Both the position numbers and the translations under genes were made by a program. Below are positions 1 through 11,084 of a DNA stretch of 64,000 nt, piece by piece. Position 1 is the stretch's first letter; every line of letters begins with the position of its first letter. The stretch spans positions 45,509,598 to 45,573,597 of the forward strand of contig OX123182.2 in the NCBI GenBank assembly GCA_944739405.2, read 5' to 3'. Source of the stretch: Euclidia mi (Eukaryota; Arthropoda; Insecta; Lepidoptera; Erebidae). The notes beneath the pieces are model-generated. The model saw nothing but the letters and a program-made list of their open reading frames with translations, was not told the origin of the DNA and did not search any database.

Positions 1-456
1 CGACTTCGTTCGCATATAAGCATAGGAATTGCCAATTCTACCTAATGGAACGATAAGTGCGAACGTAGACAGCGATTATGGAATAAGTTGTTTGCGTTCT
101 GATAGCTGCGCTGTTTGGATGTATGAGATTGTTAACAGAGGTTCAAAGCTTAGAAGTTAATGATTTATTCGTTTATAGTTTGAATGTGTGCTTTATTCAC
201 ATAAAATATCTGCAAATTTTCAAACGTTAAATTTCCGAACATAAAAGTCAGAAGACGTTTATATTGTGTTCGTAAATAGTATAATCAGAAACTGTAATGA
301 TATTTTGTGACACTCTCTCTTTGGCTCATAAACTTCAGATTTCATAATAATGTGAACTTAGGTCGCATGTGAGCATTTACCCTGTACTAGTATTGCTTAT
401 ATAGTTTTGCAGTTAAAAATGTTTATGCCGTGACTAAGGCACTTATATTATTATAA
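1..456. other. AT-rich sequence without recognisable feature
   Basis: I see no credible coding frame, RNA gene or terminal repeat here. It ends where a minus-strand Helitron-like 3' terminus (CTAG) begins. Confidence 0.5.
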
Positions 457-530
457 CTAGCTTTTGCCCGCTGCTTCACACGCGTAAATTACGATTAGAT
501 AAAATATGTTGTACAAACACCCTCCTCAAT

Positions 531-805
531 GGTTGCTCGCCTCGTTGGTCTCGCGGCATAAATGTGCGCGTGGGATTGGGAGGTCTCGGGTTCGATCCCC
601 GGGTCGGACAAAGTGTTATTGGGTTTTTCCGTTAGGAAATTCTCAGTAGCAGCACGGAGTCTGGTTATGTGCCCGGTACGGCAATAGGGTCGCCCCCTAT
701 TACGTGGGACTAAAATAAAGCTGGCGAAAAGTGGGTGTAGCAATAATATATACCTCTGCCTACCTCTTCGGGGATATAGGCGTGAGACTATGTATGTATG
801 TATGT
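531..805 (+). mobile_element. tRNA-derived SINE with 12-bp target duplication
   Basis: The head has a tRNA-like pol III box A region (GTTGGTCTCGCGG) and box B (GGTTCGATCCC). The tail is GTATGTATGTATGT. The 12-bp duplication ACCCTCCTCAAT lies at 519-530 and 806-817, so the ends are exact. The 3' third (CTGCCTACCTCTTCGGGG...GGCGTGAGACTATG) matches the 3' ends of LINE and SINE pieces at 8898-9133, 15966, 52759-52979 and 60516. This suggests it is mobilised by a LINE with that 3' end. Inserted in the Helitron-like element. Confidence 0.9.
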
Positions 806-984
806 ACCCTCCTCAATAAACATACATGCTAAATTTAAATTTCTTGCGCCCAGTAATTTCGGCTGTTATGTGTCTGTCAGTCAGTCAGTAACGAAAAGAT
901 TTTATAAACACAGATTGAAGTTATTCCATTGAAAAAATAAAAGTTTTTACACAAATTCTGAATCCCTTTTCCGCCTTCTTAGGG

Positions 985-2720
985 GATTTTTTTTAAAATA
1001 AATGTCTTTGTGTTCGTTAACGTCATTTGCGGATCCAATAAACAAAGTATGAAGTTAATCCCTTGAAGGCATAAAATATTCTATGCAAATTATGACTCCT
1101 TTTTATATCCACTTAGGTAAGAATTTCCAGAATGACTTTCTAAGTGTTCACTAACTTCATTTGAGGAACCAATAGGTATACAAAGTTTAAAGTAAATCTA
1201 TTGAGGGAATAAAAAGTTTTATACAAATTCTGACAACCAGTTTAACCAAAATTAGCAAAATAACGGTTCTAAGTATTTTGGCTTCTATTGGTCATATAAA
1301 AAACCATCCCACATTTTAGGTCGTGAAGATGAAGAGCGCTTAGACTCATCTAAGCCCTCTTCATCTTCAGTAACTACCCCTGAGGGTGGGAATTTTCGAA
1401 AAACAAATTCTTAGTGTTCACTATCATTGTTTGAGGGACCAATATACAAAGTTTCAAGGGAATGCATTGAATTTTTTTTTATATTACTAAATGGGACACC
1501 CTTTCTTAACCCTCATAGGGGAATGACTTCAAAAACTCGTTTCTTAGTATTCACTATCATCGTTTGAGGAACCAATATACAAAGTTTGACGTCAATCCAC
1601 TGAAGGAATAATAAGTTTCGTTTCATACACACTTTGAACCCCTATCTTATCCCCTAAGGGTAGGAATTTTCGAAAAATAAATTCTTAGTGTTCACTATCA
1701 ACGTTTGAGGAACCAATATACAACGTTTCAAGTGAATCCATTGAAGTTTTTTTTTATATTACAAAATGGGACACCGTTTTTTAACGCCCATGGGGAAGTG
1801 ACTTCAAAAACTCGTTTCTTGGTGTTCACTAACGTCATTTGAAGAACCTATATACAAAGTTTGAAGTCAATCCATTCCACATTTTAGTAAGTAAATATAA
1901 AGAGCGCGCACACTCATCTAAGCGCTCTTCATCTTCACTAACTAAAATTAATTTAAATGCACATCAGGGTCGATGAAAAAAAAATCAAGTGAAGGAATAA
2001 AAAGTCTCATACAAACTGGGACCCCTTTTTCAGCTCCCCGTTTAAGTGGTGAATTCACTAACGTCACTTGAGGAACCGATATATAAAGTTTCAAGTGAAT
2101 CCACTGAAGTTTTTTTTATATTAGAAAATGGGACACCCTTTCTTAAGCCCCATAGGGGAGTGACTTCGAAAACTCGTTTCTTGGTGTTTACTAACGTCAT
2201 TTGAGGAACCTATATACAAAGTGTGAAGTTAATCTACTCAAGGAATAATAAGTTTCGTTTAATACACATTTTGAACCCCTATCTAACCCCTGAGGGTAGG
2301 AATTTTCAAAAAAACAAATTCTCAGGGTTCGCTTTAGTCGTTTGAGGAACCAATATACAAAGTTTGACGTCAATACATTAAAGGAATAAAAAGTTTCATA
2401 GAATCTTTGAACCCTATCTTACCCCCTTAGGGGAGGAATTTCCAAAGAAACAATTTTTTTGTGTTCATTATCATCATTTGAGACCAATATATAAAGTTTG
2501 AAGTCAATCCACTGAAGGAATAATAAGTAACACACTTTGAACCCTATCTTACCCCCTGAGGGTCGGAATTTTTAAAAAACAAATTCTTAGTGTTTACTAT
2601 CCTCGTTTAAGGAACCAATATACAAAGTTTGAAGTCAATCCATTAGAGAGATAAAAAGTTTCATACAAACTTTGAACCCTATCTTACCCCTTAGGGGAGG
2701 AATTTCCAAAGAAACAAATC
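985..2720. repeat. degenerate 135-bp tandem array
   Basis: About eleven diverged units share GTTTGAGGAACCAATATAC, then AAAGTTTGAAGTCAATCCA, then a CCTATCTTACCCC..GAGGG segment. The GAGGAACC landmark occurs near 1035, 1166, 1435, 1568, 1707, 1839, 2067, 2208, 2344, 2481 and 2610, a period of about 129-141 bp with two longer gaps. One gap near 1310-1380 and another near 1890-1940 hold an imperfect duplicate with AAGAGCGC..CTCATCTAAGC..CTCTTCATCTTCA. A further unit occurs at 10585-10690. No coding role. Confidence 0.8.
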
Positions 2721-2745
2721 GATGCCTTACGGCCAAAAGAGGCTA

Positions 2746-3282
2746 ACCGCCACTTTACAAACTTTACAGGAACTTTAAAGTTCAAAATAAGTGAAAAAAA
2801 ACATAGAAAATTTTCTGTACGTTCCAAAAGTTTCAAAATTTAACGATATAGTTTTTGATTAGGTCTCTACGAAATGACATTGGTAATAAAAACAAATCAC
2901 ACGCCTATCACTATTTACTGTCGCTTACCCTCAAATGGTCCTAATTATACTAACAGGAAAAAACGTCGTAAATGAAAACAACTCAATTAATGAGTTCCAA
3001 CCCAAATGATTTTACTGCACCATTTATTTTATTTATGTTGAAGAAAAAGAGGATACCTGTGCTTTTTCTGTTCATCAAGTGAAGCCAATATGACATAACC
3101 GGCCATTGGTTAATGGCAGAAGAATAAGGAAATTGTAATAAGTTAATTATGTATAAAAAATACAATAAGCTCTTTTATACAACGCGAAAGCACATTGTGA
3201 TTAATTCTTATAAAATTATACATAGGTACATATTTTCATACATACATTAGACTTTTATAAGTTTTTAAACAGGCTAACCGAC
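2746..3282. other. non-coding flank of the LTR element
   Basis: AT-rich sequence carrying short motifs (GGCTAACCGCC, GTCGCTTACCC) that recur at 9960-10560, so it probably belongs to the same repeat family. It is cut by the LTR element after CGAC at 3279-3282 and resumes at 7281. Confidence 0.4.
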
Positions 3283-3675
3283 TGTAACGTAAAAGAGACC
3301 TTCCTGGTGTCCACTGTTACGTTATCCCTACTAGGGTGTGTTTAAATGAGAACATGAGTTGAATGTTACAATAAAAAAATGATTTAATTGCCAAGAAAAT
3401 CTACACATCATTTAGCAATAGAAAAAAAATACTAGTAATGCGTAATTAAAAAGATATACACAGGGTCGCGTGATTCGGCGATGGGTGAGGTTTCTGTTGA
3501 GAATCCCGCTGCCGATGGTCCAGGAGAGTTGGTGACTTAACTCGGTGTGCTGCAGCCGCCGCAAAGCAAAGCGCGAAGCCAACGCGTCCGCTTTTATAGA
3601 AGCTCGCGGTGCGGTGGGGGCGGAGGTGCAAGCGGCCGAGAGGTGGTGTCCTCTCGACGTCACAGCGACGTCACA
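3283..3675 (-). repeat. 3' LTR of the LARD-like element
   Basis: On the minus strand it runs TGTGACGTC...GTTACA. It is CpG-rich and contains TATAAAAG at 3591-3598 as a likely core promoter. Open frames crossing it (for example 3412-3888 minus) are by-products of GC-rich composition and recur in the other LTR. Confidence 0.88.
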
Positions 3676-4408
3676 CACTCCCCCCATTAGGCCAGAATTT
3701 TCCCAGGGGGAAAATTCTGTGGCTGGTAGGCGGCAACTGCATTCGGATACCCTGAAACAGATGAGTGGTGGTGGTGTCAGTAGGTTAAATACAAGGCAAC
3801 TATTAACCCTGAAAGAGGAAAAAAAAACAAGTATAACCCTCGGCCATTCATACGTCACCAAGCATTGAACGTTCCTATTACCTGACATACATCACATTCA
3901 AAAGGCCCACACACAATCATACGTATGAACAAGCCAGCATTCATTCACGATGCGAGTCGTATTCATTATAATACACGACGCGCGAAGAGGTATTATACGT
4001 GAGTTTTATAGCAAATAGCCACCCAGTCTATGTTGGTAGGCACCACCTGACCACCCATATTCGATAAGTGAAATTAATTGAAAGAGTATAAGTCGTAAAC
4101 CAATATTACGATCTTACTATATTACGATACTAACAATCATACGATTAGTTGGCAGTATCACAAACAAATTGCTCATTAACGCGCTCGACTCGAATTGTAA
4201 AAGCATAAAAAAGTGTTCATTATAATTAAGTATAAAGTATAATACAATGTTTTGAGCCGAGTGATCGGCTGACGTAAACAAGTGAGTCATCACTGCGCGC
4301 TTGGCGCCGGCCGCATTCCATTGTCGCGGACAATTAACTGGTTTCTGATTATGATACAAAATCAACAACGGCAAATACACAATTCGAAATAGGTTGCAAT
4401 GTATAGTA

Positions 4409-4622
4409 CATCACCGCAGGAGACAATCGATGACATAGTATACACAACCATAGCCAAAAACACAAAAAAAATATTCGCGGCAAGATGTAATGTATCATCT
4501 TCGAAGGAGACTGTCGACGACATAGTACACGCTACCATAGTTAAAAACACAAAAAAAAAAAACACAATCGAGAATCGAACCACAGACCGATCCGACAACA
4601 ACCTTTCAGCCACTGAGCCATA
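4409..4622 (-). repeat. tRNA-like segment with adjacent 85-bp duplication
   Basis: On the minus strand 4562-4622 carries TGGCTCAGTGGCTGAAAGG and GGTTCGATTCTC, resembling pol III boxes A and B of a tRNA-derived SINE. It is followed by two diverged copies (4495-4562, 4409-4481) of a segment with GACATAGTA..AC..ACCATAG.. and an A-rich end. It lies inside the LTR element interior. No full cloverleaf is seen, so I do not call it a tRNA gene. Confidence 0.5.
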
Positions 4623-5294
4623 AGGGAATTTTTTTTTATTATATTACGATCAGTCATTACCAAAGCTATATGTAACAAGATATATGGGTACATGATTTAG
4701 CTGTAATTAGGAGTTAAAGGTTTTTATATTATTTGTAACGAAGTGTTAAGTTATTTTAGTGATTAATTCATTAGTGATGAGCATTAATCATTACATTCTT
4801 AAACTTTGCAGTGAGTTAATTTAAGATCTTTTATATGGCAATTACCAAGCGAAACATATCTGATATTTATATAGTTAGATAGTTATCTGATGTTTCGATA
4901 TTTAGTTAGATAAATAACAGATTGTGCAAAAATATTAAATTTGGAAAACCTCTTCGACAATTTATAACAGTAATAACTATTCATGTTTTATGTTAGCATA
5001 TTTATTCATGTTTTATGTTAGCATGTTTATATAATTCGTTAACACAACAATGCGTTATCTTGTGACTTGTGAGCTCCAACTCGAAAGCAATAGCACTATT
5101 GTTGGCCTTCACAAATAATTATGTAGGTAATTATAACTTCGCATACCTATGCGTCTTACATTGTTGTAAATGACACTGTACCCAATCGTTTATAAACTTA
5201 TTTATGCTGTAATAGAATAAGATTCAGTTATTTTATTCAGCTTTTAGGTTTAAAATAGTTGATTGTAAAATACGAAAGGGTATTCTTAAACTTG

Positions 5295-5530
5295 TACATC
5301 AATTAATTCACTTTAGTTATTAAAGTATATAAATTATTGATTTATGTATAAGTACCCACATTAGTTATTTAAGTATTGAAATTATTTATTAATTTGTGTG
5401 TAAACAGCCACTTTAGTTATTTAATGAGGTATAAATATTATTTATTTGATTCATATGTAAATAGGCACTTATTTATTCAAGAAAAGAAGTTATTGATTCA
5501 ATTTATGTGCAAATACCCACTTTAGTTAAA
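5295..5530. repeat. degenerate 50-60 bp AT-rich tandem repeat
   Basis: About five units share CACTTTAGTTATTTAA, then TATAAATTATT, then ATGTGTAAATA.CCA. They lie inside the LARD-like element. A shorter direct repeat (TTCATGTTTTATGTTAGCAT twice) lies at about 4981-5025. Confidence 0.6.
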
Positions 5531-6888
5531 GTTAGTTTCAATTCAATTAAGTTTGATAAATTCAGTTAGATATAATAACATTTGCGTTAACACAAGAACA
5601 CAATATAACCACTACTTAAACTGGTCTAGTAAAACCAGATGCATGGCATTTAGTAAAAAGGAAACAAGTTACATATTGACAATTAAGTAGTTTTTCGGCC
5701 GTCAGCGGCTTAATTTTACCATTTATTTATCATTATATATAAAACATATATTTCAATAGAAACCAGACATTGAAAGAACAATCCTAGCGACACAAAACAT
5801 TACAAAAGGAACATAATTCAATAATTGCGACGCAGGAATTTTATGTTTGAGTTCACAATGAACAGTAAATGCATAAATAGATGCATTTGCAAATGACATA
5901 CCGATAGGCAGTAACAAGGAGATAAAATCGAAGACCAAAAACAACGATTGTAGCATAATAAACTTTTGACAAAACGAATAACTAATAATTCTACGATGAT
6001 ATTCGTATTTCTATACCAAATAGACAATAATTACATTCGTTCATTATTGTTAGTGAGCAACCTGCATGTGACACGTGTACATTTTATTAATAAATGAACG
6101 CGGAATTCTAGCTAGATACCTAGTATATAATACGCTAGTATCTTAGGTACGTTCATTCTCAGCCAGTCCAACTATGTTAGGTACACGTGGTATAATAAAG
6201 ATACAACTTTCTTAGTAAGAAAGAAAAGAATAGTTAATATTAAAAGATAATCGCCGTAGTAGGCGGTAACAGTATTTAATAATAGCTACTATATAGAAAT
6301 ATATCGCCGTACAAAGTCACTAGCAGAAGGTTATTGTAGAAAAATGTGAAGAAATGAAAAAGAGAAGGGTGTGAATTCGTTCCATAAGTCAGCCAAAGCA
6401 GATTATTAGCAATAATTACCAGTAGCACTTAATTACCGTAGTGGCATTTATAAAAGTTAATCGCGAAGCATCCGATCAACGAAGGTGACCTAAGCGCGTC
6501 GTTAGAGGACACGTGGCCGCAGTCGAACGATTATAACTTGTTACTTATGCGGTTGATACACAATAATTATCACACGCGGTAACAGAAATAGTTATAATAT
6601 AGAAATGCTTACCAAGCGTAGTAAGACAAAATTTGTCTGTGACCGGCTCAACACAAAACCGACCTTCCGAACACAGCAGAACAAAAAGAGAAAATGTCTT
6701 TTGTGGCCGGCATAACACCACCGACTTTCCGTCCACAATAAAACAAGCAAAAAGTAACAATAAATGCCACTAAAATAATTACACACTGCTTTGGAACGAT
6801 TTCACACATACACAAAAAATAAAAAAAGGGACTCACCGGCAGCGGATTCTCAACAAAACCCCACCTATAATATTCCCGTGGGCGCCAC

Positions 6889-7280
6889 TGTAACGTAAAA
6901 GAGACCTTCCTGGTGTCCACTGTTACGTTATCCCTACTAGGGTGTGTTTAAATGAGAACATGAGTTGAATGTTACAATAAAAATTGATTTAATTGCCAAG
7001 AAAATCTACACATCATTTAGCAATAGAAAAAAATTACTAGTAATGCGTAATTAAAAAGATATACACAGGGTCGCGTGATTCGGCGATGGGTGAGGTTTCT
7101 GTTGAGAATCCCGCTGCCGATGGTCCAGGAGAGTTGGTGACTTAACTCGGTGTGCTGCAGCCGCCGCAAAGCAAAGCGCGAAGCCAACGCGTCCGCTTTT
7201 ATAGAAGCTCGCGGTGCGGTGGGGGCGGAGGTGCAAGCGGCCGAGAGGTGGTGTCCTCTCGACGTCACAGCGACATCACA
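6889..7280 (-). repeat. 5' LTR of the LARD-like element
   Basis: Near-identical partner of 3283-3675, carrying the same TATAAAAG. The differences are a shortened A run, an A/T change in a second A run, and CGACATCACA in place of CGACGTCACA at the outer end. Confidence 0.88.
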
Positions 7281-7284
7281 CGAC

Positions 7285-7939
7285 TAAGGTATGAATTAAA
7301 AATAGAGCAATTGTGCTCAATCAGTCTTTATTTTAGAAAATTTAACAAAACAATTGTTGCTCATTGTAAGTTAGTCTTGCATTATAGATTCATGCTGACA
7401 TTCTAGGTATGACAAAAAAATATAAACTTCAAATTTCGTACCTAAGGACCACTTTTAGGTATGACGGCGTTTGGTCCTCGTCGTCCCCATGTCCGCGTCT
7501 ACAGTTGCCGTAAATCGCCTCGCGACGTCCGTTGCCGGGGGAGTCCTCCACAGCAAAGAAACTACCCAAAACAACCGTTTCCGGTGAAGATATGCGTCAG
7601 GCGGAAGGTGAGGACATTGTGACGGCCTCCAGCCACTCCACAAAGAGGGTTCTTACTATCGCTTTTGCCGTGTATCCATTCATTCGCACTCACCCATCCA
7701 TTCACATAATCGATAAAACAATGATGATGACACATGTTAAATCAGTCACAGTGGCAAATCTGGAGGCAGAATAACAATTTGCAAAAGAGGGACCTACTAA
7801 CGTGCGTTTATATATGTGCAAAACGAACGTGCAGTTTTTATTCTCTCACTCTCATAGTCCCATAGGCAATTCGACACATCAGAGTCATATCAGTCGCAGG
7901 ATTAACTCTTGACTGTTACTGAGAATTCATAAAAAAATC
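7285..7939. other. unclassified, with a GC-rich patch
   Basis: After the CGAC duplication the sequence is AT-rich to about 7440. A GC-rich stretch then follows (7455-7645), with a 62-codon minus frame that matches no family I recognise. It may be the end of a LINE, but that is a guess. Confidence 0.3.
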
Positions 7940-7951
7940 CAATAATTCCTT

Positions 7952-8005
7952 GCTGGCCCAACCGGGGATTCGAACCCTTGATTATGATCCTAAGTCAGGC
8001 CAGCC
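7952..8005 (-). repeat. tRNA-like SINE fragment
   Basis: On the minus strand a short tRNA-like unit has perfectly complementary 7-base ends (GCTGGCC and GGCCAGC) and a box B GGTTCGAATCC. At 54 nt it is too short for D, anticodon and T arms together, so it is a SINE head or tRNA remnant, not a working tRNA. Confidence 0.5.
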
Positions 8006-8127
8006 AACAAAAACTCTGTAGGTAGTTATTTAACTATTCAGTATAGTCTGAACAAGATTGCAAAATAATGACTTCTTACCTTTAAAACTTTAAATAACTA
8101 ATTAGAATACACAATTATAGATGAATA

Positions 8128-8360
8128 TAAAAGTTTTTAACCGACTTCAAAAAAAGGAGGAGGTTCTCAATTCGTCGGAATCTTTTTGTTTTATGTATGT
8201 TCCCCGATTTCTCTAAGACGCCTGGACCGATTTCGAAAATTGTTGTTCTGATGGAAAGAGTATATTTCCTAGTTGGTCCCATGATCATCAGGTCAGGATC
8301 TGATCATGGAATCCTGAAAAAATCGGAGGAACTCTTCAAATTTTATAAGCATGTTTGAAG
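8128..8360 (+). repeat. AACCGACTTCAAAAA-type lepidopteran repeat
   Basis: Begins TTTTTAACCGACTTCAAAAA and continues GGAGGAGGTTCTCAATTCG with a later GACGCCTGGACCGATTTCG. I recognise this as a very common lepidopteran interspersed repeat. A degraded copy lies near 13730-13790. It runs directly into the 120-bp minisatellite. Its transposon class is not assigned here. Confidence 0.6.
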
Positions 8361-9300
8361 CGATTCAGAACAACCCAATGCCGTCGAGTTTGGGCTCTTT
8401 TGAGTCATCTTTACATAGACTTTGATGCTGGATGATTTCTATGGTCTGATGATAGAGCTGGAAGGTAACCATGAGATCTTTGTGATACAACAACCCAATC
8501 TCATCAAGTTTAGGGTCGTTTGATTCGTCTTTATATGGACTTTGGTACTGGATGTTTTCCAGGGTCTGATGATGGAGCAGGAAGGTGGCAATGGGATCTT
8601 TGTAATACAAAGACGCAATCTCATTGAGCTTGGGCTCGTTTGATTCGTCTTTACATGGACTTTAATGCTGAATGTTCACTAAACTCTGATGATGGAGCAG
8701 GAAGGTGGCCATGGGATCTTTGTAATACAAAGATGCAAACCCATTGATTTTGGGCTCGTTTGATTCGTCTTTGCATGGACTTTAGTGCTGAATATTTACC
8801 AAACTCTGATGATGGAGCAGGAAGGTAGCCATGGGATATTTGTAATACAATTACGCAATCCCATTGAGTTTGGTCTCGTTTGATTCGTCTTTACATAGCC
8901 TTTACATACATACATACATAGACTCACGCCTGTTTCCCCGAAGGGGTAGGCAGAGGCATATTAAACGCCCACTTTTCGCCAGTGTTTTGATCTCACGTAA
9001 TAGGTGGCGAGCCTATTGCTGCTTATTGGGACATTTTGTTTGCCAGAGCCTCGTCCGTTGATCGGCAGGTGCACCACTTGCAGGTGAGGTTGGCTTGGGA
9101 CCCTAAGTTCTTGGTGGGAACCCTATGCACCACATAGACTTTTGTGCTGAATGTTTTCCAAACTCTGATGATAGAGCAGGAAGGTGGCCATGGGATCTTT
9201 GTAATACAATAACGCAATCTCATCGAGTTTAGGCTCGTTTGTTTCGTCTTGGCAAACACTTTGGTACTGGATGATTGCCCGGATCTGATGATGGAACTAA
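8361..9300 (+). repeat. degenerate 120-bp minisatellite, about six units
   Basis: Units share GAGTTTGGGCTCGTTTGATT, then CTGATGATGGAGCAGGAAGG, then ATGGGATCTTTGTAATACAA, with a period of about 120 bp. The unit is homologous to the array at 48028-49020 but far more diverged. The array is split by a SINE-type insertion at 8898-9133. Minus-strand frames across it stay open only because 120 is divisible by three. Confidence 0.8.
8898..9133 (-). mobile_element. SINE-like element with GTATG tail
   Basis: On the minus strand it runs from GGTTCCCACCAAGAACTTAG to GGCGTGAGTCTATGTATGTATG. It interrupts a minisatellite unit, with ACATAG on both sides as a probable short duplication. A close copy lies at 52759-52979 in the same strand sense on the plus strand. 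Its 3' end matches the SINE at 531-805, but its head differs. Confidence 0.7.
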
Positions 9301-9483
9301 AACGAACGTGTTTAAGCTAGTAAGTTGAAAACAAAAAAAATACTTGAAATTGCCAGAAAGGTACAGGTCTACATTTCAGAATTGAGGCCATAAGGAAGGC
9401 CTCCACATCATGTACCTACATTTTTCTATGTAGCTACTTACCACCTATTAATATTTTTTTATTAGTATACCACTAAATAGCAA

Positions 9484-9797
9484 AAAATAAAAATTATTTT
9501 TAAATAAAAAAGAAAACCGACTTCAAAAATCACTAAGGAACTAAAAAGCAAAAAATAATTGGTTTTGGAGTCGGTGCCAAGCCCTTACACAAAAAGTAAC
9601 TAAACTACAAACTACCTATTCAATCAACAACGAAAGTTATATAAAAAAGGGTAGAGGTTTTATAGTCAGATCAGAAATACTTGGCTTGGCACCGACTCCA
9701 AAAAGTTTTGTTCCAAAACCAATTATTTTTTGCTTTTTAGTTCCTTAGTGATTTTTGAAGTCGGTTTTCTTTTTTATTTAAAAATAATTTTTATTTT
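9484..9797. repeat. foldback repeat with about 100-bp arms
   Basis: The left arm 9484-9582 and right arm 9683-9797 are reverse complements apart from a 15-base insertion (AAAAAGTTTTGTTCC region) near 9699-9713. The loop is about 100 bases. The arms contain AACCGACTTCAAAAATC, linking it to the AACCGACTTC repeat family. It has the structure of a foldback MITE; a target duplication was not identified. Confidence 0.75.
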
Positions 9798-9824
9798 AAA
9801 TAATCTCACCGATTTATTTCCTTT

Positions 9825-10555
9825 GAAAAACTTCGCGCTAAACTGACTCGCAAGCACGGGGGTGCTTACACCGCGGTGAATGTTCGCTGTGCAACGCTAA
9901 CGACATTTTGTTCGAACAAAAGAGTGAGTTAACCGATGCTGTTTGTCATTCTTCTGTAAGCTAACCGCCAAACCTTTGATTTACCTTGTTATCTAACCAC
10001 CATACCAGATATTTTTTTTGGTAGGGAAAAAAGGGTAAGGCGACATTAGTTTGGATGATTTATCCTAAGCGCCTTCGATGATTGATTTGGTGACTAGGGA
10101 AAATAAAACTAAGCGCCAAATAAAGTCACGGAAATGAGACCTAAATGTAATAAATGACATATATGTTATCCAAAGAAACTGCCCTAATATCCTAACCGAA
10201 AGTTTGGTACACAAAGATTCAAGTAAAATTTGATTAATGTATGTTTTACAAAAAAATATTTACAGCCCAAACTACTTAACGTTCAAGTAAAGAAAAAAAT
10301 AATCAAAGCAGAAATTGCTTATCTCACAGTTTTTAAATATTATTTTTATCCAACCACCATAATACAAAATACACCAAAAATAACTGTCGCTTATGACGAA
10401 AAACTTAGTGTTAGAACCTCAATTCCTTTACCGCCTAAGCGACAAAAAGTTTGTCCTAGAGCCACGAAACTTAGACCAATAGACGCAGAAAAAAAGCCGA
10501 TTCTAACCATATATATAAGTCGATTTCGCAAAAATTGTCGCTTACCCCCTTTTGG
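9825..10555. other. non-coding repeat-related sequence
   Basis: Contains scattered GTCGCTTAC, CTAACCGCC and CTAAGCG motifs also seen at 2745-2935. A 122-codon plus frame (10230-10598) runs into the tandem repeat and shows no recognisable domain, so I do not call it a gene. Confidence 0.4.
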
Positions 10556-10559
10556 CCGG

Positions 10560-10820
10560 AAGGCATCGAAATTTTTTGTGTTCACTATCGTCATTTGAGG
10601 AACCAATAAATAAAGTTTGAAGTCAATCCACTAAAGGAAGTAACACACTATGACCCCTATCTTACCCCCTGAGGGTCGGAATTTTTAAAAATCCTCTCTT
10701 AGTGCTACCCTACACTCCTCAAGGAACATACATGCTAAATTTCATCTTCTTGTGACCAGTAGTTTCGGCTGTAGCGTGTCTGTCAGTCAGTCAGTAACGC
10801 AAGGATTTTATATATTAAGA
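10560..10820 (-). mobile_element. Helitron-like 5' end, second copy
   Basis: On the minus strand it starts A|TCTTAATATATAAAATCC, fitting the TC start and A/T target of Helitrons. GTTACTGACTGACTGACAG and a diverged 135-bp unit follow. It matches the element at 457-2745. The other end is not resolved; it borders the ...TTTTGGCCGGAAGGCATCG junction. Confidence 0.5.
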
Positions 10821-11084
10821 TAAGATACTTAATAGTAATCGACAACCTAAAAACTGTCAAATATAAAATAAAGGGCATCCCACAAAATAATATTGTGTAA
10901 CACACCTAATAAGAAACATCATCAATATACTACTTATGCCATCTATGTATGGAGCCAATAATTACTAATCTGGCGATCTACAAGTCTGGCGACCAACGGT
11001 GGGCCCGAACAGCACGGCAAAGCAAGATATGTCACGCGCACGGGTAGAATTACTACGATAATAGCGAATCGCAAACGCAACAAG

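Larger units (their letters stand above)
457..2745 (-). mobile_element. Helitron-like non-autonomous element with internal tandem array
   Basis: Read on the minus strand the left end finishes in a GC-rich terminus (ACGCGTGTGAAGCAGCGGG) followed by CTAG and then T, which fits the CTRR/T end of Helitrons. The module GTTACTGACTGACTGACAG near 890 recurs close to the 5' TC end of a related copy at 10560-10820. Most of the body is a tandem array (985-2720), and a SINE sits at 531-805. No Rep or helicase frame is visible. The right boundary is uncertain: I place it where CGATGCCTTACGGCC starts, a junction also seen in reverse beside the second copy. Class assignment is inference from ends. Confidence 0.5.
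3283..7280 (-). mobile_element. non-autonomous LTR retrotransposon (LARD-like), 4.0 kb
   Basis: Direct repeats of 393 and 392 bp (3283-3675, 6889-7280) differ by about three substitutions and one base of length. A 4-bp duplication CGAC flanks it (3279-3282, 7281-7284). On the minus strand the LTR is TG...CA; a primer-binding site starting TGGCGCCCACGGG (6875-6887) sits one base inside the 5' LTR, and a purine tract AATGGGGGGAGTG (3676-3688) abuts the 3' LTR. The 3.2-kb interior has no gag or pol frame, only AT-rich repeats, so it must use proteins from another element. TGGCGCC starts fit a lysine-tRNA type primer. High LTR identity implies recent movement. Confidence 0.88.

Noticed and set aside
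3412..3888. 158-codon minus frame through the left LTR
   Set aside because: Lies in the GC-rich LTR and recurs in the other LTR (7017-7268). It has no domain and no conserved continuation into the interior.
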